Shown here one piece after another: positions 1 through 7,941 of a stretch of DNA of 64,000 nucleotides. Below the pieces are notes generated by a model that saw only the letters and a list, made by a program, of their open reading frames with translations, searched no databases and was not told where the DNA came from. A program made the translations under genes and the position numbers. The DNA lies in assembly GCF_014654205.1 (NCBI RefSeq), contig NZ_BNAW01000032.1, forward strand, positions 28,932-92,931, given 5' to 3'. Source of the stretch: Amycolatopsis bullii. Its GTDB lineage: Bacteria > Actinomycetota > Actinomycetes > Mycobacteriales > Pseudonocardiaceae. Each line of letters opens with the position of its first letter. The first letter of the stretch is position 1.

Positions 1-71
1 GCCCGACCACTGGCCGCACTCGCATGCTTTTGCCATCCTGGCTCGCCTGCCAGCCTCGACGAGGAGGAAGC

Positions 72-737
72 ATGCTCACCAAGAAACGCGGCCGCAGCAG
101 GGTGTTCGCCGGCGGCGCCGTCCTTGCGCTGATCGCCGCATTCCTGCCCGGAACCGCCTGGGCCGACACGGTCATCACGACCAACCAGACCGGGAACAAC
201 AACGGGTACTATTACTCGTTCTGGACCGCCGGTGGTGGCTCGGTCTCCATGACGCTCGGTTCCGGCGGCAACTACCGGACGAACTGGAGCAACGTCAACA
301 ACTTCGTCGCCGGCAAGGGCTGGGGCAACGGCAGCCGCCGGACGGTGAACTACTCCGGCAGCTTCAACCCCTCCGGCAACAGCTACCTGTCGCTCTACGG
401 CTGGACGTCCAACCCGCTCGTCGAGTACTACATCGTCGACAACTGGGGCAGCTGGCGGCCGACCGGGACGTACAAGGGCACCGTGACCAGCGACGGCGGG
501 ACCTACGACATCTACCAGACGACCCGCTACAACGCGCCGTCCGTCGAAGGCAACAAGACGTTCAACCAGTACTGGAGCGTGCGCCAGCAGCGGCGGACCG
601 GCGGCAGCATCACCACCGGCAACCACTTCGACGCGTGGAGCCGCGCCGGCATGCCGCTCGGCAACTTCAAGTACTACATGATCTTGGCGACCGAGGGCTA
701 CCAGAGCAGCGGCAACTCGAACATCAACGTGGGGTGA
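72..737 (+). CDS. Secreted endo-1,4-beta-xylanase, family GH11
   Basis: Extracellular xylanase that cuts internal beta-1,4 links of xylan. The 221-residue product has a twin-arginine-like basic start and a hydrophobic signal segment, with probable cleavage after AWA near residue 31. What follows is a single beta-jelly-roll domain of normal GH11 length with the usual sequence texture (NNGYYYSFW, RTVNYSGSF, YGWTSNPLVEYYIVD). The two expected catalytic glutamates are visible: E118 in PLVEYY (nucleophile) and E208 in LATEGYQ (acid/base). I chose ATG 72 because GAGGAGGAAG lies directly upstream; an upstream in-frame start at 24 would bury the signal peptide. No carbohydrate-binding module is attached. 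It ends two bases before an acetyl-xylan esterase gene, so the two are probably co-transcribed. The promoter lies mostly outside the window. Confidence 0.95.
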   Translation: MLTKKRGRSRVFAGGAVLALIAAFLPGTAWADTVITTNQTGNNNGYYYSFWTAGGGSVSMTLGSGGNYRTNWSNVNNFVAGKGWGNGSRRTVNYSGSFNPSGNSYLSLYGWTSNPLVEYYIVDNWGSWRPTGTYKGTVTSDGGTYDIYQTTRYNAPSVEGNKTFNQYWSVRQQRRTGGSITTGNHFDAWSRAGMPLGNFKYYMILATEGYQSSGNSNINVG

Positions 738-739
738 CC

Positions 740-1405
740 ATGCGCCGGCTGAGCACTTTCCTGGCCACGGCGGCCCTCGCCGTGGCGAGCACGATCGCCG
801 CGGGCGCGCCGGCGCAGGCCGCCGCGTGCAGCGGGTACGTCGGCCTGACCTTCGACGACGGGCCGTCGAACGCCCACACCCCGGCCATCCTGAACGCGCT
901 GCGGCAGAACGGGTTGCGGGCCACGATGTTCAACGAGGGCCAGTACGCGGCCGCGTACCCGGCGCAGGTCCGCGCCCAGACGAGCGCGGGGATGTGGGTG
1001 GGCAACCACAGTTACACGCACCCGCACCTCACCCAGCAGAGCCAGGCGCAGGTCGACTCGGAGATTTCCCGGACCCAGCAGGCGATTTCGGCGGCCGGCG
1101 GCGGCACGCCCCGGCTGTTCCGCCCGCCGTACGGGGAAACGAACGCGACGGTCCAGTCGGTCGAGGCCAAGTACGGCCTCCGCCAGGTCATCTGGGACGT
1201 CGACTCCGGGGACTGGAACAACGCGAGCGTCAGCGCCATCGTCGCGGCCAACGCCCGGCTCACGAACGGCCAGGTCATCCTGATGCACGAATGGCCGGCC
1301 AACACCCTGTCCGCCATCCCGCAGATCGCCCGGACGCTGGCGAGCCGCGGGCTGTGCGCGGGGATGATCTCGCCGCAGACGGGACGGGCGGTCGCCCCGG
1401 GCTGA
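740..1405 (+). CDS. Secreted polysaccharide deacetylase / acetyl-xylan esterase, family CE4 (NodB domain)
   Basis: A zinc-dependent deacetylase of 221 residues with a signal peptide ending about AQA-27. NodB motifs are in order: TFDDGP (D39 catalytic base, D40 metal ligand), NHSYTH (H90 and H94 metal ligands), RPPYGE, then DVDSGDW and the late ILMHE histidine. CE4 enzymes act on acetylated xylan, chitin oligomers or peptidoglycan. Placement two bases after a GH11 xylanase gene makes acetyl-xylan the likeliest substrate, and the same xylanase-esterase gene order is known from Streptomyces lividans (xlnB-axeA). The start ATG 740 lies just after the xylanase stop, so translation is probably coupled. 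No binding module is present. Chitin-oligomer deacetylase is the main alternative. Confidence 0.88.
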   Translation: MRRLSTFLATAALAVASTIAAGAPAQAAACSGYVGLTFDDGPSNAHTPAILNALRQNGLRATMFNEGQYAAAYPAQVRAQTSAGMWVGNHSYTHPHLTQQSQAQVDSEISRTQQAISAAGGGTPRLFRPPYGETNATVQSVEAKYGLRQVIWDVDSGDWNNASVSAIVAANARLTNGQVILMHEWPANTLSAIPQIARTLASRGLCAGMISPQTGRAVAPG

Positions 1406-1412
1406 GGCGGGT

Positions 1413-1452
1413 GGAGGGTGGCGCGGCGCTTGCACCCGCCGCGCCACCCTCC
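1413..1452 (+). terminator. Rho-independent-type hairpin after the xylanase-esterase pair
   Basis: A perfect 16-bp inverted repeat (GGAGGGTGGCGCGGCG and its complement) around an 8-base loop begins 7 bases after the esterase stop. There is no U tract, which is usual for strong GC-rich terminators in actinomycetes. Confidence 0.8.
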
Positions 1453-1527
1453 GATCTTCGACACTCCACAGTGGATTCCTTCGCGGCCGCGCGGTGGTAG
1501 CCTGCCTCCCGGCACCGGGAGGGGATC

Positions 1528-2196
1528 ATGGGGGAACCGCGGGTGATCAGGGTGGTCGTGGTGGACGACCAGCAGGCCGTGCGCGAGGGCCTGGTCGCCC
1601 TCATGGACCTGCTCGACGACGTCGAGGTGGCCGGTTCCGCGGCTGACGGCGCCGAGGCGCTCGCGCTCCTGCGGCGCCTCGACCGGGTCGACGCGGTGCT
1701 GATGGACCTCACCATGCCCGTCATGACCGGCGTCGAAGCGACCGAGCGGATCGTCCGCGACCACCCGGACGTCGCCGTCCTGGTGCTGACGACCTACGCC
1801 GACGACGGATCGATCGCCGGCGCGCTGGCCGCCGGGGCCCGCGGGTACCTGACGAAGGACGCGGGCCGCGCCGAAATCGGGGTCGCCCTGCGGGCCGTGG
1901 TGTCCGGGCAGCTGACCTTCGGCGCCGGCGTGTCCGGCCGGGTGGCGTCCGCGCTGTCCGGCCGGGGCGGCGAACCGGACCGGCTGCCGGACGGCCTGAC
2001 CGCGCGCGAGGCCGAAGTGCTCGGCCTGATCTCCGCCGGGCTGAGCAACGGCGAGATCGCGGCCGAGCTGGTCATCGCCGAGGCGACGGTGAAGACGCAC
2101 ATCAACAACGCCTTCGCCAAGATCGGCGTGCGCAACCGGGTCGAAGCACTGCGTTACGCCGTGCAGCACGGACTGGGCCGGGGCCTCACGCGCTGA
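1528..2196 (+). CDS. Two-component response regulator, NarL/LuxR family
   Basis: A 222-residue regulator with an N-terminal receiver domain (acidic pair D13/D14, phosphorylation site D60 in VLMDLTMP, conserved lysine in YLTKD) and a C-terminal LuxR helix-turn-helix (LTAREAEVLGLISAGLSNGEIA, with the recognition helix around EATVKTHINNAFAKIG). It should bind DNA as a dimer once phosphorylated. ATG 1528 follows GGGAGGGG at good spacing. No histidine kinase is adjacent, so it is an orphan within this window and its signal is unknown. It converges on a tiny membrane-protein gene with only 3 bases between stop codons. Confidence 0.92.
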   Translation: MGEPRVIRVVVVDDQQAVREGLVALMDLLDDVEVAGSAADGAEALALLRRLDRVDAVLMDLTMPVMTGVEATERIVRDHPDVAVLVLTTYADDGSIAGALAAGARGYLTKDAGRAEIGVALRAVVSGQLTFGAGVSGRVASALSGRGGEPDRLPDGLTAREAEVLGLISAGLSNGEIAAELVIAEATVKTHINNAFAKIGVRNRVEALRYAVQHGLGRGLTR

Positions 2197-2199
2197 CGC

Positions 2200-2316
2200 T
2201 CAGCGGCCCAGTTTCTTCAGGATGATCGCGATCACGCCGAGCAGCAGGACCAGCAGCAGGATTCCGCCGCCGATCACCGCGAACCGGAGAAACACGAAAC
2301 CGAGCACTTCGTTCAT
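2200..2316 (-). CDS. 38-residue single-pass membrane protein
   Basis: Reading the minus strand from ATG 2316 gives a 38-residue product: a short polar N-terminus (MNEVLGFVFLRF), one strongly hydrophobic helix rich in Gly, Ile, Leu and Val, and a basic tail (KKLGR). A purine-rich stretch (GGAAGGGAAAG) precedes the start. The gene is shorter than usual ORF cut-offs. It ends 3 bases from the response-regulator stop on the other strand, so the DNA is fully used. The topology suggests a small inner-membrane peptide with the basic end in the cytoplasm. I know no function for it; no toxin-antitoxin partner is evident. Confidence 0.55.
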   Translation of the reverse strand: MNEVLGFVFLRFAVIGGGILLLVLLLGVIAIILKKLGR

Positions 2317-2409
2317 GGAGCTTTCCCTTCCGGATGATTCCGACGGAAAGAAAAGCTAATGGGCCGGCCGGGTGGAGGGGGACCACCCCGCGGTGGAGAT
2401 GCGGGTGGA

Positions 2410-2622
2410 TCACTCGGCGACGCGGGTGCGGCCGCACCAGGCGAACACCGGGACCTGGTCGCCGCTGTCGGTCGTGGCGAACTCACCGTGGTGGGAGAAG
2501 TGCTCGTAACCGGCGCCGAAGCTGACCTTCGCGACTTCGCCGATGCTGCCGACCGTCCATTCGCGGTGCCGTTCGATCAGCTCGGCGGGACCACCGGAAA
2601 GCGTCACCTTGATGTCCGTCAT
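2410..2622 (-). CDS. Small DUF5988-like protein
   Basis: A 70-residue soluble protein. Its pattern (IKVTLSGGPAEL near the start, GAGYEHF in the middle, VFAWCGRTRVAE at the end) matches what I remember of the actinobacterial DUF5988 family, whose members are about this size and often turn up near specialised-metabolism genes; no biosynthetic core enzyme is present here. GAAGGAATC precedes ATG 2622. The 289-bp stretch between this start and the divergent ABC operon must carry both promoters. It includes a TTGACA hexamer at 2746-2751, but I see no matching -10 box. The biochemical role is unknown. Confidence 0.7.
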   Translation of the reverse strand: MTDIKVTLSGGPAELIERHREWTVGSIGEVAKVSFGAGYEHFSHHGEFATTDSGDQVPVFAWCGRTRVAE

Positions 2623-2911
2623 GATTCCTTCTCCGTGGGTTCGGCGGAGCAGTGAATGTGGCCTTCGTCTCTCGACGATGCCGGAGCGCCGAATGTCGTG
2701 TCAAGATATTCGGCGGCAGTTAGGGGAATTGCTGGAAAACAGGGGTTGACAACTCTTTTGCCCGGGGTTTCCGGTGTCGCGTCCCCGCGCCGGGCCCGGG
2801 TCGGTCAACTCGGACATTTCACCGGCCCGGCGACGGCCGTCCGGGCGCCGTTCCCGCGGCGTTCACCCCGCTCGCCCGCTCCCGTTACTTGCGGTGCCTA
2901 AGTTTCCTCGC

Positions 2912-3829
2912 GTGGACGCACCCTTGGCCGTCAGAGCCCGCGGGATCACCAAGTGCTTCGGCGACGTCGTCGCGCTCGACGGCATCGACTTCGACGTGGC
3001 ACCGGGCCGGATCCACGGGCTGGCCGGCCCGAACGGCGCCGGCAAGACGACCCTGCTCGGCCTCCTGCTGAGCCTGGCGGTCGCCGACGAAGGGCGGCTG
3101 GAGATCCTGGGGGCGCCGGTCGGCCGGGCGCTCACCGCACCCGACGGCGTCTCGGGGTTCGTGGACGGACCGAACCTCTACCCGTCGCTGACGGCGCGGC
3201 AGAACCTGGCGGCGCTGGCGAAGCTGGGCGGTCACTCCGTCGGTGACGTCCTCGAGGAGGTCGGGCTGGCCGACGTCGCCGACGACCGGGTCCGCGGCTT
3301 TTCCCTCGGCATGCGCCAGCGGCTCGGCCTGGCGGCGGCGTTGCTCACCTCGCCGCGGTTGCTGGTGCTCGACGAGCCGGCCAACGGGCTGGACCCGGCG
3401 GGCAAGAAGCACGTCCACGGAGTGCTGACGAAGCTGGCCGCGGCGGGGACGGCGGTGGTGCTGTCGAGCCACCGGATGGACGACCTCGAGGCGCTGTGCA
3501 CGGAGGTGACGATCATCGCGACCGGCCGCGTGGTCTTCACCGGCCCGCTCGCCGAGCTGTCCGCGGAGAACGGCGAGCTGGAGTACCGCCTGCGGACGTC
3601 GGACCCGGCCGCCGCCCGCCGGGTGATCGAGGAGACGCGGGCGATCATCGTGCCCCCGGAACCCCGGACCGACCCGGAGGTGCTGCTGGTTCGCGCGAAG
3701 GTGCCGGCCCTCGACGAGCTGGTCCGCCGTCTCGTGCAGGCCGGTGTGGCGGTCCGTGAACTCGCACCGGTGATTTCGCCGCTGGAAGCCGCCTTTCTGG
3801 CTTTGACCGGGCAGGAGGCTCTCCGATGA
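2912..3829 (+). CDS. ABC transporter ATP-binding protein
   Basis: Cytoplasmic ATPase subunit of 305 residues. It shows Walker A (GPNGAGKTT), a signature loop FSLGMRQRLGLA, Walker B with LLVLDEPANGLD and an H-loop histidine in LSSHRMDD; the C-terminal 90 residues are the extension typical of drug- or antibiotic-type exporters. I placed the start at GTG 2912 because the family similarity begins at VRARGITKCFG and the longer upstream reading is low-complexity. No Shine-Dalgarno sequence is evident, and TAAGTT 7 bases upstream could be the -10 of a leaderless transcript; TTG 2924 is another option. It overlaps the permease gene by 4 bases (ATGA), a normal coupled transporter pair. Confidence 0.9.
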   Translation: MDAPLAVRARGITKCFGDVVALDGIDFDVAPGRIHGLAGPNGAGKTTLLGLLLSLAVADEGRLEILGAPVGRALTAPDGVSGFVDGPNLYPSLTARQNLAALAKLGGHSVGDVLEEVGLADVADDRVRGFSLGMRQRLGLAAALLTSPRLLVLDEPANGLDPAGKKHVHGVLTKLAAAGTAVVLSSHRMDDLEALCTEVTIIATGRVVFTGPLAELSAENGELEYRLRTSDPAAARRVIEETRAIIVPPEPRTDPEVLLVRAKVPALDELVRRLVQAGVAVRELAPVISPLEAAFLALTGQEALR

Positions 3830-5163
3830 CCGCGACTCCCACCACTCCCGCCCGGCCCGTTCCGCTCTCCCGGGCCTACCGCTTCGAGCTCGTCAAGCTC
3901 GTCGCCACCTGGCGGATCCGCCTGCTCGTCCTCGCCTGCTGGCTGGCCCCCGCCCTCTTCGTCGCCGCCGTCGGGGAACAGAGCTCGCTGCCCGTCGACA
4001 CCCTCTTCGGCCGGTGGATGAACGCCAGCGGGTGGGCCGGGCCGCTCGTCATGCTCGGCTTTGCCGGCACCTACGCCCTTCCGCTCCTCACCTCCGTCGT
4101 CGCCGGGGACGTGTTCGCCGCCGAGGACCGGCTCGGTACCTGGCGGCACCTGCTCGTCGCCGTCCGGTCCGCGAGGCGGCTCTTCGCCGCGAAAGCGCTT
4201 GCCAGCCTGACCGTCCTTCTCGTGCTCGTCGCCGGGATGGCCGTCTCCAGCACCGCCGGCGGCCTGCTCACCGCCGGGAACCGGGCGCTGGTCGGCTTCG
4301 ACGGGCACCTGCTGGCCCCCGGTGACGCCGCCGCGAACGTCCTGCTCGCCTGGGTGAGCGTGCTCGCGCCCACGCTGGCCCTCGCCGCCATCGGGCTGCT
4401 CGGATCCGTCCTCGGGGGACGGTCGCCGATGGGCCTGCTCCTGCCCGCCGTCGTCGCCCTCGCCATGGCGCTCGCCCAGCTGCTGCCGCTGCCCGTCGCC
4501 GTGCGCCTCGCGCTGCCCAGCTACGCCTTCATCGCGTGGAACGGCCTCTTCACCGACCCCGCGCAGCTCGGGCCGCTGCTGGTCGCGGCCGGGGTCAGCC
4601 TGGCCTGGGCCGTCGTCGCCACCGCGCTCGCGTACCGGCTGTTCGTGCGCCGCGACTTCACCACCCCCGCGCCGGAGGGCCGCCGGTCGCTCGCCGCGCT
4701 TCCCCTGATCCTGCTCTTCGGCGCCACCGCCGGGATCGTCGCCGCGGCGACACCCGCGCTGGGCTCCGGGATCACCCAGGACAAGGTGCAGCAGTCGGTC
4801 GCCACCGCGTTCGCGCACCTCTACCGCCTCCAAGCCGCCCAGCTGCACCGCCCCGACGTCACCGAAGCGCAGCTGGCGGCCACGGCCGCGTGCACCAAGG
4901 GTGACGGCCTGGTCGACGCCGACGGCCCCGGCAACGACTGGCGCTGCGTCGTCACCTGGCACCTGCCCGGCGTCGCGGCCACCGGAACGGCGATCTACCA
5001 GCTGGACGTCACCGCGGACGGCCGGTACGTCGCCGACGGCGACGGGCCGAAGGAAGTCAACGGCTACTTCCAGGTGCGGACCCCCGACGGGGACCAGCCC
5101 AACCCGCTCTGGCAGTTCGACGCCAACGTCGAGCTGCTCGCCTCGACCAACCCGAAGGGATGA
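3826..5163 (+). CDS. ABC transporter permease with an extracytoplasmic C-terminal domain
   Basis: Membrane partner of the preceding ATPase, 445 residues. About seven hydrophobic segments occupy residues 20-320, in the pattern of ABC-2-type permeases. After the last helix (residues about 293-313) comes an unusual soluble tail of about 125 residues with two cysteines (TAACTKGD and DWRCVV) and short beta-rich repeats (TYQLDVTADGRYVAD-like), which should lie outside the membrane. Such a tail is not standard for ABC-2 permeases and could capture a substrate or bind the secreted partner encoded next. The next gene starts 4 bases after this stop, so all three are probably one operon. The substrate is unknown. 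Confidence 0.82.
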   Translation: MTATPTTPARPVPLSRAYRFELVKLVATWRIRLLVLACWLAPALFVAAVGEQSSLPVDTLFGRWMNASGWAGPLVMLGFAGTYALPLLTSVVAGDVFAAEDRLGTWRHLLVAVRSARRLFAAKALASLTVLLVLVAGMAVSSTAGGLLTAGNRALVGFDGHLLAPGDAAANVLLAWVSVLAPTLALAAIGLLGSVLGGRSPMGLLLPAVVALAMALAQLLPLPVAVRLALPSYAFIAWNGLFTDPAQLGPLLVAAGVSLAWAVVATALAYRLFVRRDFTTPAPEGRRSLAALPLILLFGATAGIVAAATPALGSGITQDKVQQSVATAFAHLYRLQAAQLHRPDVTEAQLAATAACTKGDGLVDADGPGNDWRCVVTWHLPGVAATGTAIYQLDVTADGRYVADGDGPKEVNGYFQVRTPDGDQPNPLWQFDANVELLASTNPKG

Positions 5164-5167
5164 GCCC

Positions 5168-7909
5168 ATGCAGGTAACGCGCCGCAGAAGGCAGGCCGTG
5201 AAGGGCCGGTCCGGGCACCGGTTCCGGTTCGCGACGGCCGGGTCCGTCACGCTCGTGCTCGTCGCCACCGGCACCGGCGTCGGTGTCGCGTCGACGCGGC
5301 AGTTCGGTGAAGACCAGGTCGGCCAGGTCACCGCGAACGGCCAGGTCGTCTCCGCCGACCAGTACCTCCAGCCGATCGGCGATCGGCTGGTCGTGAACAA
5401 CGGCAAGATCATGGCGTCCGCCGTCAGCCCGGACGGCAGCCACCTCGCCGCCTTGACCACCGACGGCGGCATCGCGCTCACCGTCGTCGACCTGAAGAAC
5501 TGGCGGGTGCAGCAGCTCGTCGGCAACTCCGCGACGGCGAACCTGCGCATCGCCGGCAACGACGTCGGCCAGGAAGGCCCGTCGTACTCGCCGGACGGCA
5601 AGACGCTGTGGCTGGCCCAGACCGACGGCTACACCAGGTTCACGGTGAACCCGGACGGCACGGTCGCGGCGCCCACCCCGGTCAAGATCCCGGCGGACGG
5701 CGCGAAGCACGCGCTGGTCGCGCAGGCCGTCTTCTCGGCCGACGGGTCCACTGTGTACTCCGCGGTCAACGGCCAGAACCGGGTCGTCGCCCTCGACGCG
5801 GCGACCGGCGCGATCGAGCGGAGCTGGGCCGTCGGCAACGCCCCGCGCGACCTCGTCCGCGTCGGCAGCAAGCTGTACGTCGGCAACGAAGGCGGCCGGA
5901 CGGCGCGGCCCGGCGAGCCGACGCTGAACTCCTACAACACCCAGGTGCCCGCCAGCCCGTTCACCGGCGCCACCACGAGCGGCACGGTCAGCGTGATCGA
6001 CTTGGCGAACGCAGGCGCCGTGCCGAAGAGCATCGACGTCGGCCTGCACCCGACCGCCGTGTACGCCAAGGACGGCGCGCTGTTCGTCACCAACACCGCG
6101 AGCGACACGGTCTCGGTCATCGACACCGGCCGCGACCAGGTCGTCCAGACCATCGCGACCCAGCCGTGGCCGGAGGCGGCGGTCGGCTACGAGCCGGACG
6201 GCGTCACCCTCACCGGCGACGGCCACCTGTTGGTGACGCTTGGCCGCGCCAACGCCGTCGCCGTCTACCGCTACCGCCGCGCGCAGGAACCGGTGAGCTA
6301 CGTCGGCCTGCTGCCGACGGACTACTTCCCGACGGCGATCACCGCGTCCGGCCAGGACGTCCTCGTTTCCAACACCCGCGGCATCGACGCCCGCCGTCCG
6401 ACCACCGCGGCCGGGCACGGCACCCACGACACGACGTCGAGCCTGCAGAAGTTCCGGCTGCCGTCCGACACCGCGATCCGCGGGTACACGGCGAAGGTGT
6501 TCTGGCAGAACGGCTGGACGCCCGGTTCGGTCCAGGTGGCCCGCGACAACGGCCACCGCAAGCCAGTGCCGGTCCCGGCCCGGCTCGGCGACCCGTCGAC
6601 GATCAAGCACGTCTTCCTGCTGGTCAAGGAAAACCGCACCTACGACCAGGTGTTCGGGGACGACCCCCGCGGCAACGGCGATCCGTCGGTGACGCAGTTC
6701 GGCGAGAACATCACGCCGAACCAGCACGCGCTGGAACGCCAGTTCGGCTTGTACGACAACACCTACGACATCGGCACGAACTCCGCCGAGGGCCACAACT
6801 GGCTCATGCAGGCCGACAACCCGGAGTACACCGAGTCGTCGGCGGGGGAGTACCTGCGCAGCTACGACACCGAGGACGACGCCCTCGGCCACCAGAGCTC
6901 CGGGTTCCTCTGGACCGGCGCGCTGGCGGCCGGGAAGTCGGTGCGGGACTTCGGCGAGTTCCAGCAGTTCCTGAACAAGCCGGCCGGCGCGAGCTGGCAG
7001 AACCTCTACTGTGACGCCAAGAACATGGCCGCGACCGGGGAACCGAGCGCGTACCCGCTGGTGTCGTCGTCCCCGATCCCGTCGCTGAACGACGTTTCGG
7101 TGCCGGGCTTCCCGAAGTTCGACACGGCGGTGCCGGACGTCTACCGCTACCAGATCTGGAAGGACGACTTCGAGAAGCACGGGCCGGCCAACCTGAACAT
7201 GTTCTGGCTGTCCAGCGACCACACCGGAGGCCCGCCGAACGCGGCCGCCCAGGTCGCCGACAACGACCTCGCCGTCGGCCGGATCGTCGACACGATCTCG
7301 CACAGCCCGTACTGGAAGGACTCGGCGATCTTCGTCGTCGAGGACGACTCGCAGGCCGGTCTGGACCACGTCGACGGCCACCGGGCGCCGGTGCAGATCA
7401 TCAGCCCGTACGCCCAGCACGGCGTCGTCGACAGCCACTACTACTCGCAGATCACGATGATCCGCACGATCGAGCAGATCCTCGGGGTCAAGCCGATGAA
7501 CCAGAAGGACAGCGCGGCGACGCCGATGAGCGCGGCCTTCACCCAGCGGCCGGACTTCACGCCGTTCACCGCGCTGCCCAACCGCACGTCGCTGACGGCG
7601 GGCCTGGCCACCCCGCCGTCGTGCGGACCGGACACCCCGGCGGCACCGGACCCGGCCGCCGCACCGGTGCCGTCGTCGGCGGTGCCCGCGGACAAGAAGC
7701 AGGTGGCGGCGCAGTGGCAGGAGTGGACGGCGCACCAGCGCCTGACCGGTCCGGACGCCGTCGCCGACTACGCCAACCCCGCGCAGATGAACCACTTCAC
7801 GTGGTACCAGACGCACGGGTGGCAGCTGCCCTACCCGGGGGAGAACCAGGTGTACGCCCCGGCGCAGGTGCCGGGGGCGTACCTGCCGTCCGCGGAGTCG
7901 GACGGCTGA
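5168..7909 (+). CDS. Secreted YVTN-type beta-propeller fused to an alkaline-phosphatase/phosphoesterase-family domain
   Basis: A 913-residue exported protein. A basic N-terminus and hydrophobic segment (FRFATAGSVTLVLVATGTG) form a signal or anchor. Residues about 60-440 hold repeated propeller strands such as VSVIDTGRDQVVQTI and VVALDAATGAIERSW. From about residue 480 a phosphoesterase-type domain follows, with HVFLLVKENRTYDQVFGD, EGHNWLMQADNPEY and the late FVVEDDSQAGLDHVDGHRAP. The alkaline-phosphatase superfamily to which this belongs uses metal-bound Asp/His clusters of this kind. Start ATG 5168 lies 4 bases after the permease stop, so this is the third gene of the ABC operon. The substrate is unknown; a phosphate ester or phospholipid is a reasonable guess. 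Confidence 0.85.
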   Translation: MQVTRRRRQAVKGRSGHRFRFATAGSVTLVLVATGTGVGVASTRQFGEDQVGQVTANGQVVSADQYLQPIGDRLVVNNGKIMASAVSPDGSHLAALTTDGGIALTVVDLKNWRVQQLVGNSATANLRIAGNDVGQEGPSYSPDGKTLWLAQTDGYTRFTVNPDGTVAAPTPVKIPADGAKHALVAQAVFSADGSTVYSAVNGQNRVVALDAATGAIERSWAVGNAPRDLVRVGSKLYVGNEGGRTARPGEPTLNSYNTQVPASPFTGATTSGTVSVIDLANAGAVPKSIDVGLHPTAVYAKDGALFVTNTASDTVSVIDTGRDQVVQTIATQPWPEAAVGYEPDGVTLTGDGHLLVTLGRANAVAVYRYRRAQEPVSYVGLLPTDYFPTAITASGQDVLVSNTRGIDARRPTTAAGHGTHDTTSSLQKFRLPSDTAIRGYTAKVFWQNGWTPGSVQVARDNGHRKPVPVPARLGDPSTIKHVFLLVKENRTYDQVFGDDPRGNGDPSVTQFGENITPNQHALERQFGLYDNTYDIGTNSAEGHNWLMQADNPEYTESSAGEYLRSYDTEDDALGHQSSGFLWTGALAAGKSVRDFGEFQQFLNKPAGASWQNLYCDAKNMAATGEPSAYPLVSSSPIPSLNDVSVPGFPKFDTAVPDVYRYQIWKDDFEKHGPANLNMFWLSSDHTGGPPNAAAQVADNDLAVGRIVDTISHSPYWKDSAIFVVEDDSQAGLDHVDGHRAPVQIISPYAQHGVVDSHYYSQITMIRTIEQILGVKPMNQKDSAATPMSAAFTQRPDFTPFTALPNRTSLTAGLATPPSCGPDTPAAPDPAAAPVPSSAVPADKKQVAAQWQEWTAHQRLTGPDAVADYANPAQMNHFTWYQTHGWQLPYPGENQVYAPAQVPGAYLPSAESDG

Positions 7910-7915
7910 CCGTCC

Positions 7916-7941
7916 GCCGGGAGGCCTCCGGGCCTCCCGGC
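7916..7941. terminator. Bidirectional hairpin between convergent genes
   Basis: Ten-bp perfect arms (GCCGGGAGGC and its complement) around a 6-base loop fill the gap between the phosphoesterase stop and the stop of the minus-strand GNAT gene, so the hairpin can serve both transcripts. Confidence 0.75.

Noticed and set aside
2656..2901. A small plus-strand frame before the ABC ATPase gene
   Set aside because: No ribosome site, no family pattern and it overlaps the probable promoter region.
2410..7909. A specialised-metabolite biosynthetic cluster
   Set aside because: There is no PKS, NRPS, terpene or RiPP core enzyme; a DUF5988-like protein and an ABC exporter are not enough.
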